Below the pieces are notes generated by a model. That model worked only from the letters and a program-made list of their open reading frames with translations, was not told where the DNA came from and made no database searches. Source: Xenorhabdus cabanillasii (GTDB lineage Bacteria > Pseudomonadota > Gammaproteobacteria > Enterobacterales > Enterobacteriaceae). Taken from it: a stretch of 64,000 nt of DNA. Below are positions 9,176 to 18,890 of the stretch, one piece after another; the first letter of the stretch is position 1; every line of letters starts with the position of its first letter. The stretch lies in assembly GCF_003386665.1 (NCBI RefSeq), contig NZ_QTUB01000001.1, positions 1,178,001-1,242,000 on the forward strand. Reading direction: 5' to 3'. Both the position numbers and the translations under genes were made by a program.

Positions 9176-10861
9176 TTATTGATAATTTTTGTTCGTCAAT
9201 TGACGCGCAGGAGCGTCATTGGCAACATAATATTTCACCTGACAGCGAGGCAGGGGAGCATGTCCCCGGATCTTGTCAGCAATTTTCTCTGCCATCATGA
9301 TAGTGGTGGCATTCAAATTACCGGTAATAATTTCCGGCATAATAGATGCATCAATAACACGCAGGTTTTCAACACCATGCACTCGTCCTTGACCATCAAC
9401 AACAGCCATTTCATCAAATCCCATCTTACAACTACAGGATGGGTGAAAAGCCGTTTCGGCACGCTCCCGAATAAAGGCATCCAACTGCTCATCTGTCTGG
9501 ATATCAGCTCCGGGGCTTATTTCCCGACCACAATAAGGCGCAAGTGCGGGTTGTGCCATGATTTCCCGTGTGATGCGAATGGCATCGCGGAATTCCTGCC
9601 AGTCCTGTTCTGTAGACATATAGTTGAATAAGATACTTGGGTGCTGGTGCGGATCACGTGATTTTATTTTCACCCGGCCTCTGCTTGGGGAACGCATTGA
9701 GCCAACATGGGCCTGAAAGCCATGTGCATTAACTGCATTACTGCCGTTGTAGTTAATGGCAACAGGTAAGAAGTGATACTGAATATTGGGCCAGGCAAAT
9801 TTTTCACTGGTGCGGATAAAACCACCGGCCTCAAAATGATTGCTGGCACCAATACCAGTCCCTGTCAATAACCATTCAGCCCCAATCATCGGTTGGTTAT
9901 ACCATTTCACCGAAGGATAGAGAGAAACAGGTTTGAGGCACTCATATTGCAGGTACATTTCAAGATGATCCTGAAGATTTTGTCCTGCACCGGGCAAAAT
10001 ATGTATCGCAGGAATACCAAATTCTTGCAATACATCTTCAGGGCCAATGCCTGAACGCTGCAAAATTTGCGGGGAAGCGATGGCTCCGGCACAGAGCAAA
10101 ACTTCTTTGCGTGCTGTAGCCTGTGCCAGGGCTGAACTATTACCTTGGTAGAAATCGACACCAACGGCAGTTTTACCCTCAAATTTGATGGTGTCTGTCA
10201 GTGCATGCGTAATAATGGTCAGGTTAGATCTGGATGTAGTTTGATCCAGATAACCGCGAGCAGTGCTGGAGCGGCGGCCTCTGGGCGTGACAGTACGATC
10301 CATTGGGCCAAAACCTTCTTGCTGGTAGCCATTCAGGTCGTCAGTACTTGGATAGCCGGCCTGGATACCCGCTTCTACCATCGCATGAAAAAGCTCATTA
10401 TTGCCTGCTTTGGGGGTGGTAACGCTGACAGGGCCATCTCCGCCATGATAATTATTCGGGCCAATATCCCGTGATTCTGCTTTGCGGAAATAAGGCAGAC
10501 AATCGAGATACGTCCAGTCTTCCAGACCAGGTTGTTTTGCCCAATTATCAAAGTCCATCGCATTGCCACGGATATAGCACATACCATTGATCAATGACGA
10601 TCCCCCTAATCCCTTACCCCGTCCACATTCCATGCGACGGTTATTCATGTAGGGTTCGTGATCGGTTTCATACGCCCAGTTGTAACGGGTTCCCTGCAAG
10701 GGATATGCCAGCGCTGCTGGCATTTGAGTACGAAAGTCGAATCGGTAATCTGGCCCACCTGCTTCCAGCAACAGGACAGTAACATTCGGATCTTCCGTTA
10801 AACGAGTTGCAAGCACATTACCCGCTGAACCAGCACCGATAATAATGTAGTCAAATACCAT
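9176..10861 (-). CDS. betA: Choline dehydrogenase
   Basis: BetA is a membrane-associated FAD enzyme of the GMC oxidoreductase family that oxidises choline to betaine aldehyde, the first step of glycine-betaine synthesis. The 561-residue sequence begins with the ADP-binding loop [19 protein letters not shown], has the GMC signature 1 region ([15 protein letters not shown]), signature 2 ([16 protein letters not shown]) and the C-terminal catalytic block HPSCSCKMG ... [20 protein letters not shown]. Length agrees with the E. coli enzyme. It is the last gene of betIBA, 29 bases after betB, and converges on the acetyltransferase gene. Confidence 0.98.
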   Translation of the reverse strand: MVFDYIIIGAGSAGNVLATRLTEDPNVTVLLLEAGGPDYRFDFRTQMPAALAYPLQGTRYNWAYETDHEPYMNNRRMECGRGKGLGGSSLINGMCYIRGNAMDFDNWAKQPGLEDWTYLDCLPYFRKAESRDIGPNNYHGGDGPVSVTTPKAGNNELFHAMVEAGIQAGYPSTDDLNGYQQEGFGPMDRTVTPRGRRSSTARGYLDQTTSRSNLTIITHALTDTIKFEGKTAVGVDFYQGNSSALAQATARKEVLLCAGAIASPQILQRSGIGPEDVLQEFGIPAIHILPGAGQNLQDHLEMYLQYECLKPVSLYPSVKWYNQPMIGAEWLLTGTGIGASNHFEAGGFIRTSEKFAWPNIQYHFLPVAINYNGSNAVNAHGFQAHVGSMRSPSRGRVKIKSRDPHQHPSILFNYMSTEQDWQEFRDAIRITREIMAQPALAPYCGREISPGADIQTDEQLDAFIRERAETAFHPSCSCKMGFDEMAVVDGQGRVHGVENLRVIDASIMPEIITGNLNATTIMMAEKIADKIRGHAPLPRCQVKYYVANDAPARQLTNKNYQ

Positions 10862-10890
10862 TGTTATCTCTCCTGTTTCAGTCGTGTCGG

Positions 10891-12369
10891 TTAAAATAGG
10901 GATGCGAAATTTCCTAGTTCAACCTGTATTGATTTAATCTGTGTATAGTGTTGTAGAGTAACCAGCCCATTTTCGCGTCCGACACCGGAATGTTTGTAGC
11001 CACCAACTGGCATAACTGCCGGTGATTCTCCCCATGTGTTGATCCAGCAAATTCCGGCTTCTAATTGGTGGATAACACGGTGAGCACGGGATAAATCTTT
11101 CGTCACGACTCCTGCGGCAAGGCCGTAATCTGTGTTATTAGCACGAGCAATGACCTCATCTTCTGTTTCGTAGGTCAGAATACACATTACCGGGCCGAAA
11201 ATTTCTTCCTGGGTAATCAGCATGTCATCGGTACAGTCGGTAAATACGGTTGGTGCAACAAATGCCCCGTTCGCCAGATCACCTTCCATTAAGCGTTTGC
11301 CACCATATAGCAGACGGGCACCGGCATTTTTGCCGCTTTCTATGTAGTGTAAGACAGATTCCATATGCGGGAAGCTTACCAATGGGCCAAAATTGGTATT
11401 CGGATCAAGCGGTGAGCCAATGCGGATCCGTTTGACACGCTCCATGATTTTATTTTCAAAATGGGGAGCCAGTGCCTTCGGGATAAAAACGCGTGTACCG
11501 TTGGTACAGACCTGACCTGAGCTGAAAAAGTTTGCCATCATGGCGATATCGGCAGCCCGATCCAGATTGGCATCATCGAAAATGATCAACGGAGATTTAC
11601 CACCCAGTTCCATGGTGACTTCTTTCAGTGTTGAGCCGGATGCGTCAGCCATCACTTTCTTGCCGGTAACAATTCCGCCGGTAAAGGACATTTTAGCGAT
11701 TTTCGGATGGACAGCCAGATAGTGGCCTACTTCATGCCCCATGCCTGTCAGGACGTTAAATACTCCGTCAGGTAAACCTGCTTCAGTATAAATTTCAGCG
11801 AGCTTCAGGGTGGTGAGGGAAGTCACTTCACTGGGTTTGAAAATCATGGCATTACCGGCCGCCAGCGCTGGTGCTGATTTCCACAATGCAATTTGGATTG
11901 GATAGTTCCATGCACCAATGCCTGCCACGACGCCTAGTGGTTCACGGCGTGTATAGATGAAAGAGGATTCACGTAATGGAATTTGCTGACCTTCAATCGC
12001 AGGGATCAGACCGGCATAATATTCCAGAACATCGGCACCGGAAAGGATATCAATTATCTGAGTCTCAGAAAGCGGTTTGCCGGTATCCAGTGTTTCGAGT
12101 TCGGACAATTCATCATTGCGCTCACGGAGAATATCTGCCGCTTTAAGTAAGATCCGTGAACGCTCTGCCGCAGTCATTGCTGCCCAGATTTTCTGTCCTT
12201 TTTGGGCACTTTCCACAGCCAGCTCAACGTCTTGTTCAGTTGCAGCCTGCAATTGAGCAATGACTTCACCATTGGCTGGATTGATTGCATCAAAAGTGTT
12301 TCTGTCAGGGGTGGCGCTATCAACATAAGCACCGTGTATATAAAGCTTCTGTAAACCAAAACGGGTCAT
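10891..12369 (-). CDS. betB: Betaine aldehyde dehydrogenase
   Basis: BetB oxidises betaine aldehyde to the osmoprotectant glycine betaine with NAD(P)+. The 492-residue chain is a full aldehyde dehydrogenase: it has the catalytic Glu in [10 protein letters not shown] (about residue 255), the catalytic Cys in [13 protein letters not shown] (about residue 288), the cofactor segment [11 protein letters not shown], and the C-terminal [16 protein letters not shown]. It resembles E. coli BetB along its whole length. The gene lies between betI and betA with 35- and 29-base gaps, consistent with one transcript from the betI side. Confidence 0.98.
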   Translation of the reverse strand: MTRFGLQKLYIHGAYVDSATPDRNTFDAINPANGEVIAQLQAATEQDVELAVESAQKGQKIWAAMTAAERSRILLKAADILRERNDELSELETLDTGKPLSETQIIDILSGADVLEYYAGLIPAIEGQQIPLRESSFIYTRREPLGVVAGIGAWNYPIQIALWKSAPALAAGNAMIFKPSEVTSLTTLKLAEIYTEAGLPDGVFNVLTGMGHEVGHYLAVHPKIAKMSFTGGIVTGKKVMADASGSTLKEVTMELGGKSPLIIFDDANLDRAADIAMMANFFSSGQVCTNGTRVFIPKALAPHFENKIMERVKRIRIGSPLDPNTNFGPLVSFPHMESVLHYIESGKNAGARLLYGGKRLMEGDLANGAFVAPTVFTDCTDDMLITQEEIFGPVMCILTYETEDEVIARANNTDYGLAAGVVTKDLSRAHRVIHQLEAGICWINTWGESPAVMPVGGYKHSGVGRENGLVTLQHYTQIKSIQVELGNFASLF

Positions 12370-12404
12370 AGAGTCTCCTTAGGTCAGAATTCAGGGTACA
12401 CAGG

Positions 12405-12986
12405 TTATCTGAGTTTCTGCTCGATATAATCGATGGTGACAGTGAAGGCACTTTCTATATCAAAGGGCTTGCTGCTTAAGGCACTTCTCAGCCAGATACC
12501 GTCAATCAGAGCTGCCAGCCCTTGTGCTGCCAGTTGTGCTTCTCTTTTGGGCAGAGCCCTTCTGAATTCAACACAAATATTAGAATACAAGCGACGTTCG
12601 TTTACTTGTTGTAATCGGTACAAATTGGGCTGGTGCATGCTGCTGGCCCAAAAAGCCAGCCAGGTTTTCATGGCCGCACCATTGATTTGACTGGTGTCAA
12701 AATTTCCTTCAACGATGGCTGTTAGCCTTTGAGCCGGAGTGGCATTGTCGAGTAGCCGTAACCGTCGTGCTACAGCCATTTTGAGTTGATGCAATAGATG
12801 CCGCATAGCTGCTTCAAGTAATCTGTTCTTATCTTTGAAATAGTGACTGATAATACCGTTAGAAACCCCGGCTTTTCTGGCTATCTGTGCAATACTTGCT
12901 TCCTGCATTCCAACTTCATTGATGACCGCTAATGTGGCATCAATGAGTTGTTGTTTTCTTATCGACTGTATTCCAATTTTGGGCAT
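12405..12986 (-). CDS. betI: Choline-responsive TetR-family repressor BetI
   Basis: BetI represses the bet genes, and choline relieves the repression. The 193-residue protein has the TetR helix-turn-helix at the N-terminus ([35 protein letters not shown], residues about 29-64) and a helical ligand domain ending DYIEQKLR. It is first in the betIBA operon and divergent from betT; the 208-base gap between them contains a perfect dyad, probably its own operator. Arrangement and length are the same as in E. coli. Confidence 0.97.
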   Translation of the reverse strand: MPKIGIQSIRKQQLIDATLAVINEVGMQEASIAQIARKAGVSNGIISHYFKDKNRLLEAAMRHLLHQLKMAVARRLRLLDNATPAQRLTAIVEGNFDTSQINGAAMKTWLAFWASSMHQPNLYRLQQVNERRLYSNICVEFRRALPKREAQLAAQGLAALIDGIWLRSALSSKPFDIESAFTVTIDYIEQKLR

Positions 12987-13037
12987 GACCTTACGCTCAG
13001 AAAATCAATGATTCGGCCGCTATTAAACTTTTTTTTA

Positions 13038-13051
13038 ATTGAATGTTCAAT
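13038..13051. promoter_or_regulatory. Putative BetI operator
   Basis: The perfect inverted repeat ATTGAA-TG-TTCAAT lies midway in the divergent betI-betT gap (12987-13194). It resembles the TTGAACGTTCAA-type core recognised by BetI. The rest of the gap is AT-rich and must hold both divergent promoters, which I could not place with confidence. Confidence 0.6.
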
Positions 13052-13194
13052 CAAAATTAAATATGTTTTATTACAATATTTTCACAAAATGGAATTGGGA
13101 TTATTGAGAATGAGTTAAATTTTTATTTATTATTCATATAATTATTAGAATTATTCTTTTTCATTTTTCTTTTCATTAATTTCAGGAACTGCCT

Positions 13195-15237
13195 ATGAAC
13201 ACACAAGACAGTCCAAAAAACACTCAGAAGGATACACTGAACTCTGTCGTTTTTTTTATCTCAGCAGTATTAATTATTGTCTTTTCTCTTTTCACGTTTT
13301 TCTTTACGGATGCAACGAGTATCTGGATAAAAAGTACGCTGAATTGGGTATCTAAAACATTTGGCTGGTACTATCTGCTTGCTGCAACGCTTTATATTGT
13401 CTTTGTCATATTTGTTGCAGCTTCCCGTTTTGGTTCTATCAAACTAGGGCCGGAACAGTCTAAGCCCGAATTCAGTTTGCTGAGTTGGGCGGCAATGTTG
13501 TTTGCTGCCGGGATAGGTATTGATTTGATGTTTTTCTCAGTAGCTGAACCGGTTACACAATATATGCGTCCACCTGCGGGGGAAGGAGAAACGATTGAAG
13601 CAGCCCGTCAGGCGATGGTGTGGACATTGTTCCACTATGGCCTGACGGGCTGGTCGATGTATGCTCTGATGGGGATTGCACTGGGCTATTTCAGTTATCG
13701 TTACAACTTGCCATTAACTATCCGTTCAGCGCTCTATCCTATTTTTGGCAATCGTATCAAAGGGCCTATCGGTCATACTGTGGATATCGCTGCGGTGATA
13801 GGGACGATTTTCGGTATCGCAACGACATTGGGAATTGGTGTGGTGCAGCTAAATTACGGTTTAAAAGTGCTTTTCGGGTTGCCACAGGGCTTGGGTGTTC
13901 AGGCAGGATTAATACTGCTGTCGGTGATCGTAGCAACGGTATCTGTCACCTCTGGTGTGAACAAAGGCATTCGATTTTTGTCCGAATTGAATGTGTTACT
14001 GGCATTAGGGTTGATTCTATTTATCCTGTTTGTGGGAGATACAGAATTTTTGCTTAATGGACTGGTGCAGAATGTTGGTGACTACATCAGCCGTTTTATG
14101 AGCATGACACTCAATAGTTTCGCATTTGAACGCCCGACCGAATGGATGAATAACTGGACACTGTTTTTCTGGGCATGGTGGGTTGCCTGGTCACCGTTTG
14201 TTGGATTATTCCTCGCGCGTATTTCCCGTGGCCGAACGATTCGTCAGTTCGTAATGGGAACTCTGGTTATTCCATTTGTTTTTACGCTGCTTTGGTTATC
14301 CATTTTTGGTAACAGTGCGTTATATGAAATTCTTCACGGTAATCGGCAGTTAGCCGAAACAGTATTGATCCATCCAGAGCGAGGTTTTTATAACCTGCTG
14401 GCACTTTATCCGGCTTTCACTTTTAGTGCTTCCGTTGCCACTATCACCGGGTTGTTATTTTATGTCACATCGGCCGATTCGGGATCGTTGGTTTTAGGCA
14501 ATTTTACGTCTAACCTCAGTGATATTAATAATGACGCACCAAACTGGCTGCGAATATTCTGGTCTGTGGCAATTGGTGTGCTGACGTTGGGCATATTGAT
14601 GACGGATGGTATCTCGGCGTTACAAAACACCACGGTAATTATGGGCTTACCATTTAGTTTTGTGATCTTCTTTATTATGGCGGGGTTGTATAAATCGTTG
14701 CGGGTGGAGGACTTCCGTAAGGCCAGTGCATTACAGAATACATCTCCGACATTGGTGCATGACAACGGTTCTTTGAACTGGAAGCAGCGCCTGAGCCGTA
14801 TGATGCATTTTCCGGGAACGAAAAGTACCCAACGTATGTTGGATATAGTGTGTCGTCCTGCGATGCAGGAAGTTGCAAAAGAGCTGGAATTACGCGGTGC
14901 GAAAGTGCAGTTTAGCGCACTGCCTTCGGAGGAAGATAAGCGCCTTAGCCCGCTTGAACTGATTGTTGATTTGGGGGAAGAACAGAATTTTATTTATCAG
15001 ATATGGCCGCAGCGTTATTCCGTGCCCGGATTTACCTATCGTGCAAGACTGGGTAAGTCCTATTACTTCCGGTTGGAAACCTTTCTGATGGAAGGTACTC
15101 AGGGTAATGATTTAATGGGCTACACAAAAGAACAGATAATCAGCGACATTCTTGATCACTATGAAAAACATCTGAATTTTATTCATTTGAACCGTGAAGC
15201 TCCGGGACAGACTTTGATTTTCCCAAGTGGAGCATAA
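13195..15237 (+). CDS. betT: High-affinity choline transporter, BCCT family
   Basis: BetT imports choline with protons to feed the BetA/BetB pathway. The 680-residue protein has twelve predicted membrane segments, the BCCT signature in helix 8 (NNWTLFFWAWWVAWSPFVGLFLARISRGRT, about residues 317-346) and MFFSVAEPVTQYMRPP early on. It also has the long hydrophilic C-terminal tail (about residues 510-680) seen in BetT-type rather than short BCCT proteins; in E. coli this tail takes part in osmosensing. It is divergent from betIBA. The ATG at 13195 follows TCAGGAA. Confidence 0.97.
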   Translation: MNTQDSPKNTQKDTLNSVVFFISAVLIIVFSLFTFFFTDATSIWIKSTLNWVSKTFGWYYLLAATLYIVFVIFVAASRFGSIKLGPEQSKPEFSLLSWAAMLFAAGIGIDLMFFSVAEPVTQYMRPPAGEGETIEAARQAMVWTLFHYGLTGWSMYALMGIALGYFSYRYNLPLTIRSALYPIFGNRIKGPIGHTVDIAAVIGTIFGIATTLGIGVVQLNYGLKVLFGLPQGLGVQAGLILLSVIVATVSVTSGVNKGIRFLSELNVLLALGLILFILFVGDTEFLLNGLVQNVGDYISRFMSMTLNSFAFERPTEWMNNWTLFFWAWWVAWSPFVGLFLARISRGRTIRQFVMGTLVIPFVFTLLWLSIFGNSALYEILHGNRQLAETVLIHPERGFYNLLALYPAFTFSASVATITGLLFYVTSADSGSLVLGNFTSNLSDINNDAPNWLRIFWSVAIGVLTLGILMTDGISALQNTTVIMGLPFSFVIFFIMAGLYKSLRVEDFRKASALQNTSPTLVHDNGSLNWKQRLSRMMHFPGTKSTQRMLDIVCRPAMQEVAKELELRGAKVQFSALPSEEDKRLSPLELIVDLGEEQNFIYQIWPQRYSVPGFTYRARLGKSYYFRLETFLMEGTQGNDLMGYTKEQIISDILDHYEKHLNFIHLNREAPGQTLIFPSGA

Positions 15238-15367
15238 ACCGGAAATGGTCTGCAATATGTGCCTTGCATAGCACTTTGTTTATCTGGTTAATAACCAGAA
15301 CACTGCCTGGCATCATGCTTAATTCAAAGGTAAATAGTTAAAAAAAGTAGCGCATTATGATTTTTAT

Positions 15368-15383
15368 CTGTATGTTTATACAG
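15368..15383 (+). promoter_or_regulatory. LexA (SOS) box of dinB
   Basis: CTGTATGTTTATACAG matches the CTG-TN8A-CAG LexA consensus exactly and is almost fully palindromic. It ends 23 bases before the dinB start codon, so dinB should be induced by DNA damage. Confidence 0.93.
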
Positions 15384-15406
15384 TTTCTTTGTCGTGGAGA
15401 GATCAG

Positions 15407-16462
15407 GTGCGCAAGATTATTCATATTGATATGGACTGTTTTTTTGCTGCTATTGAAATGCGGGATAATCCATCACTTCGCGATATTCCTGTTGCTGTTG
15501 GTGGCAGCGCTGACAGGCGAGGTGTTATCAGTACAGCGAATTATCCTGCCCGCCGTTTCGGCGTACACAGCGCTATGTCTACCTCAATGGCTTTGAAACT
15601 TTGTCCTCAATTGAAAGTGATTTCAGGACGAATGGCATTCTATAAAGACGTTTCTCAACATATCCGCCAGATTTTTTCCCGTTATACCGAACTGATTGAA
15701 CCGCTTTCTTTGGATGAAGCTTATCTGGATGTAACGGATTGCCAATATTGTCATGGCTCCGCTACGTTAATTGCTAAAGAGATTCGTCAGGTAATTTTTG
15801 AGGAGTTGCAACTAACTGCTTCGGCAGGTGTTGCACCCGTTAAATTTCTGGCCAAAATTGCATCAGATATCAATAAACCCAATGGTCAGTATGTGATTGC
15901 TCCTGAACAAGTTGAAGAGTTTGTGAAATCGTTACCATTACACAAAATTCCCGGCGTGGGAAAAGTAACTGCTAATCGATTATCAGATATGGGTTTGGAA
16001 ACCTGTGTGGATGTGCAACGCTATGACAAGTTAGAGTTAATAAAAAAATTGGGGAAATTTGGCTTAGTACTTTGGCAGCGTTGCCATGGTATTGATGAGC
16101 GTTTAATCAAACCTGAGTGCTTACGTAAGTCTGTTGGTGTAGAAAAAACACTGGCGCAGGATATTCATGATTGGCGTGATTGTGCCGAATTGATTGAACA
16201 ACTTTACCCTGAACTGGAAAAGCGGTTGGGAAAGGTCAAGCCTGATCTCCGTATTGCTCGTCAGGGCATTAAATTAAAATTTGATGATTTTCAACTGACG
16301 ACACAGGAACATGTTTATCCCCTATTAGATAAGCAGGATCTGCTTCAGATTGCCAGACAGGCCTGGGAAATTCGCAGAGAAGGCCGGGGTGTCCGGTTAG
16401 TTGGCCTGCATGTGACATTACAGAATCCACAACTGGAACGGCAGTTATTGTTGGAATGGTAA
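15407..16462 (+). CDS. dinB: DNA polymerase IV (Y-family translesion polymerase)
   Basis: DinB copies across damaged bases and is error-prone. The GTG start at 15407 gives the family start VRKIIHIDMDCFFAA and 351 residues, equal to E. coli; GGAGA lies 7 bases upstream. A longer in-frame TTG at 15389 would add six residues without a ribosome site. Catalytic acidic residues are in DMDCFFAA (Asp8) and LSLDEAYLDV (Asp103, Glu104); the helix-hairpin-helix KIPGVGKVTANRL and little-finger domain follow. The extreme C-terminus LERQLLLEW contains a beta-clamp binding motif of the QLxLxx type. A LexA box precedes the gene. Confidence 0.97.
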   Translation: MRKIIHIDMDCFFAAIEMRDNPSLRDIPVAVGGSADRRGVISTANYPARRFGVHSAMSTSMALKLCPQLKVISGRMAFYKDVSQHIRQIFSRYTELIEPLSLDEAYLDVTDCQYCHGSATLIAKEIRQVIFEELQLTASAGVAPVKFLAKIASDINKPNGQYVIAPEQVEEFVKSLPLHKIPGVGKVTANRLSDMGLETCVDVQRYDKLELIKKLGKFGLVLWQRCHGIDERLIKPECLRKSVGVEKTLAQDIHDWRDCAELIEQLYPELEKRLGKVKPDLRIARQGIKLKFDDFQLTTQEHVYPLLDKQDLLQIARQAWEIRREGRGVRLVGLHVTLQNPQLERQLLLEW

Positions 16463-16499
16463 TGCTGCTTGTTATGGGGGAAAGCGTGTAAGAAAGAAT

Positions 16500-16525
16500 A
16501 TTCCCCTGCTTATGAGCAGGGGAAT
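16500..16525. terminator. Hairpin between convergent dinB and pepD
   Basis: An 11-bp perfect stem, attcccctgct / agcaggggaat, with loop TATG lies between the two convergent stops. Neither strand has a strong T-run after it. It could serve both genes as a weak terminator or 3'-end protector. Confidence 0.5.
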
Positions 16526-16532
16526 GCCGGCA

Positions 16533-17993
16533 TTACTCTTTTACCGGGATTGATTTCAGAATGGCAGTCAGCAATTGCCAATACTGACCAACACTCTTGA
16601 TGTGAACCCTTTCATCAGGTGAATGCGCGCCACGAATGGTTGGGCCAATAGAGACCATATCCATATCTGGATACGGTTTTTTAAACAACCCACATTCCAG
16701 ACCGGCGTGGATCACCATAATATTCGGAGTGTTGTCGAACAGTTGGTGATAAGTTTCGCGGACTAAATGCATAACCGGAGAATTGGCATCCGGTTGCCAG
16801 CCAGGATAACCACCACTTGCTGTTGTTTCTGCACCGGACAGTTTTGCCAGAGAATTCAGCATCCCGACAACATAAGCTTTACCACTTTCAATTAATGAAC
16901 GGATCAGACAGATAATTTCCACTCTGTCTGCTTCCATATTAACGACACCTACGTTCAGGGATGTTTCTACGACACCTTTAGCGACATCGCTCATACGGAT
17001 AACACCGTTAGGCATGGTGTTTAACATAGAGATAAAACGAGACTGGCAGTCTGCTGTCAATGCTGGTGATGAAGTTTCAATTTCGTCCAATATGAGAGTC
17101 AAATTCGCTTCAGCAACCGCATATTCATTTTTCAATGTTTCCAGAAAATCATCTTTTAACTGATGTAGCTTTTGGCGCTGTTCTATTGGCACGGCAATGA
17201 TAGTAGAGCCTTCACGAGGAATTGCGTTGCGCAGTGTTCCTCCCTGAAAATGAATCAGTTTCAGGTCAAGTTCTTCTGTATATGTGGCGAGGAAACGAGC
17301 CAGTAATTTGTTAGCGTTACCTAATCCTAAGTGGATATCACCACCGGAATGACCGCCTTTTAAACCTTTCAGCGTTAGTTGCAGAGTTTGATAGTTTGCT
17401 GGCAGAGACTCGCGGGAGAGTGTTATCGTTGAGACAAAATCAATACCACCCGCACAACCCATATAGATTTCGCCTTCTTCTTCTGAATCAGTATTTATCA
17501 GAATATCAGCTTGCAACCAGCCGGGTTGAAGACCGAATGCACCATCCATGCCTGCTTCTTCAGTCATGGTCAGTAAAACTTCCAGCGGGCCGTGTTTAAC
17601 AGATTCATCTGCCAGCACTGCCAAGGCGGAAGCCATACCAATACCATTATCTGCCCCTAATGTTGTACCTTCAGCCGTTATCCAGTCACCATCAATGTAA
17701 GGACGGATGGGATCTTTCGTAAAATCGTGTTGTGTATCATTATTTTTTTGAGGAACCATATCAAGATGAGCTTGAAGTACAACCGCCTTGCGGTTTTCCA
17801 TACCTTTTGTGGCCGGTTTTCTGATCAGGATATTACCGACTTCATCGCGCTCAACATGGAAATTTCTGTTTTTGGCCCATTCAACGATATGAGAGGCCAG
17901 TTCTTCTTCATGATAGGATGGGTGTGGAATGGAGCAAATTTTAGCAAAAATATCCCATAATGGCTGAGGGGATAGTGTTGATAATTCGGACAC
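16533..17993 (-). CDS. pepD: Cytosolic aminoacyl-histidine dipeptidase (peptidase D)
   Basis: PepD is a zinc metallopeptidase (M20 clan) that splits Xaa-His dipeptides such as carnosine and other dipeptides in the cytoplasm. The 486-residue protein shows the metal-ligand motifs VVLQAHLDMVPQK (His80, Asp82), GADNGIGMA (Asp), MTEEAGMDGAFG (catalytic Glu and ligand Glu), INTDSEEEGE (Asp) and the C-terminal IHAGLECGLF with a ligand His. The lid/dimerisation domain with KGLKGGHSGGDIH lies between. Length equals the E. coli enzyme. It is a single gene divergent from gpt. Confidence 0.97.
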   Translation of the reverse strand: MSELSTLSPQPLWDIFAKICSIPHPSYHEEELASHIVEWAKNRNFHVERDEVGNILIRKPATKGMENRKAVVLQAHLDMVPQKNNDTQHDFTKDPIRPYIDGDWITAEGTTLGADNGIGMASALAVLADESVKHGPLEVLLTMTEEAGMDGAFGLQPGWLQADILINTDSEEEGEIYMGCAGGIDFVSTITLSRESLPANYQTLQLTLKGLKGGHSGGDIHLGLGNANKLLARFLATYTEELDLKLIHFQGGTLRNAIPREGSTIIAVPIEQRQKLHQLKDDFLETLKNEYAVAEANLTLILDEIETSSPALTADCQSRFISMLNTMPNGVIRMSDVAKGVVETSLNVGVVNMEADRVEIICLIRSLIESGKAYVVGMLNSLAKLSGAETTASGGYPGWQPDANSPVMHLVRETYHQLFDNTPNIMVIHAGLECGLFKKPYPDMDMVSIGPTIRGAHSPDERVHIKSVGQYWQLLTAILKSIPVKE

Positions 17994-18254
17994 GTCAGAT
18001 CTCCTGTAACTGCATCTTGATGAAATGGGAAGTATATAATGTTTGACATATCGGGGGCTTTTATCATCTTGAGCTGCCCAGTGTCTATGCTCTTGCCCGA
18101 GAATACCATTTTCTTGTGAATATTGCGCAATCAGGATCAGGATGTTCCTTGTTTTTGCTGGTTTTTGCTCGCCTAAGTCACTATAATCTCGCGCAACCTT
18201 TATTCCGCAACAAACTCTTTTCTGAGATTTTCTTAGTTTCCAGGATCAAATTTT

Positions 18255-18710
18255 ATGAGCGAAAAATATGTCGTAACGTGGGATATGTTGCAAATACATG
18301 CCCGTAAGCTGGCACAACGTTTACTTCCCGTAGAGCAATGGAAAGGCATTATTGCTGTAAGTCGCGGCGGGCTTGTACCTGGAGCATTATTGGCGCGTGA
18401 ACTGGGGATCCGCCATGTGGATACAGTTTGTATTTCCAGCTATGATCATGATAATCAGCGTGAGTTGAAGGTATTGAAAAAAGCCGAAGGGGATGGAGAA
18501 GGTTTTATCATCGTTGATGATTTGGTTGATACCGGGGGCACTGCTCAGGCAATCCGTGAGATGTATCCGAAAGCGCACTTTGTGACGATTTTTGCTAAAC
18601 CTGCTGGCCGCCCGTTAGTGGATGATTATTTGGTTGATATTCCCCAAAACACATGGATTGAACAGCCATGGGATATGGGCGTGATGTTTATCCCACCTAT
18701 TTGTGAGTAA
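18255..18710 (+). CDS. gpt: Xanthine-guanine phosphoribosyltransferase
   Basis: Gpt salvages guanine, xanthine and hypoxanthine by joining them to PRPP. The 151-residue protein has the type I PRPP-binding loop [14 protein letters not shown] (residues about 84-97), the flexible-loop region [13 protein letters not shown], and the C-terminal [10 protein letters not shown] that holds the purine. It resembles the E. coli enzyme throughout. The start is at an ATG inside caaattttATGAGC with upstream AGGA. An ERIC-type repeat follows the stop. Confidence 0.97.
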   Translation: MSEKYVVTWDMLQIHARKLAQRLLPVEQWKGIIAVSRGGLVPGALLARELGIRHVDTVCISSYDHDNQRELKVLKKAEGDGEGFIIVDDLVDTGGTAQAIREMYPKAHFVTIFAKPAGRPLVDDYLVDIPQNTWIEQPWDMGVMFIPPICE

Positions 18711-18719
18711 TAATTATAC

Positions 18720-18857
18720 TATATCCCTCGTCTTTCAAGTTGCCCTTTAATTGGTTGCGCTATTCTTCATAGCTTCCCCCAGTCATATAGCTACCTACCT
18801 ATGCGTCTGGGGATTTTTCTCTTGCTACTGCAATGCAACTCGAAATCTATTGGGTAC
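18720..18857. repeat. ERIC/IRU-type intergenic palindromic element
   Basis: The gpt-frsA gap holds an imperfect palindrome of about 138 bp. Its ends are tatatccctcgtctttcaag and gcaactcgaaatctattggg, and its core has the inverted CCCCCAGtcatatag / ctatgcgtCTGGGGA. These are the hallmarks of the enterobacterial repetitive intergenic consensus as found in many copies in Photorhabdus and Xenorhabdus. It is probably transcribed with gpt or frsA as an RNA hairpin. Confidence 0.85.
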
Positions 18858-18890
18858 TTTTGTGATAAGCAGTAATAAATTTCTTTTGCC

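Noticed and set aside
15357..15596. Open frame overlapping the start of dinB in another frame
   Set aside because: It includes the LexA box and the dinB start region and has no recognisable protein; dinB in the other frame is fully conserved.
18720..18857. Possible small RNA or insertion-sequence fragment between gpt and frsA
   Set aside because: The arms and CCCCAG core fit an ERIC element; there is no transposase or target-site duplication that I can see.
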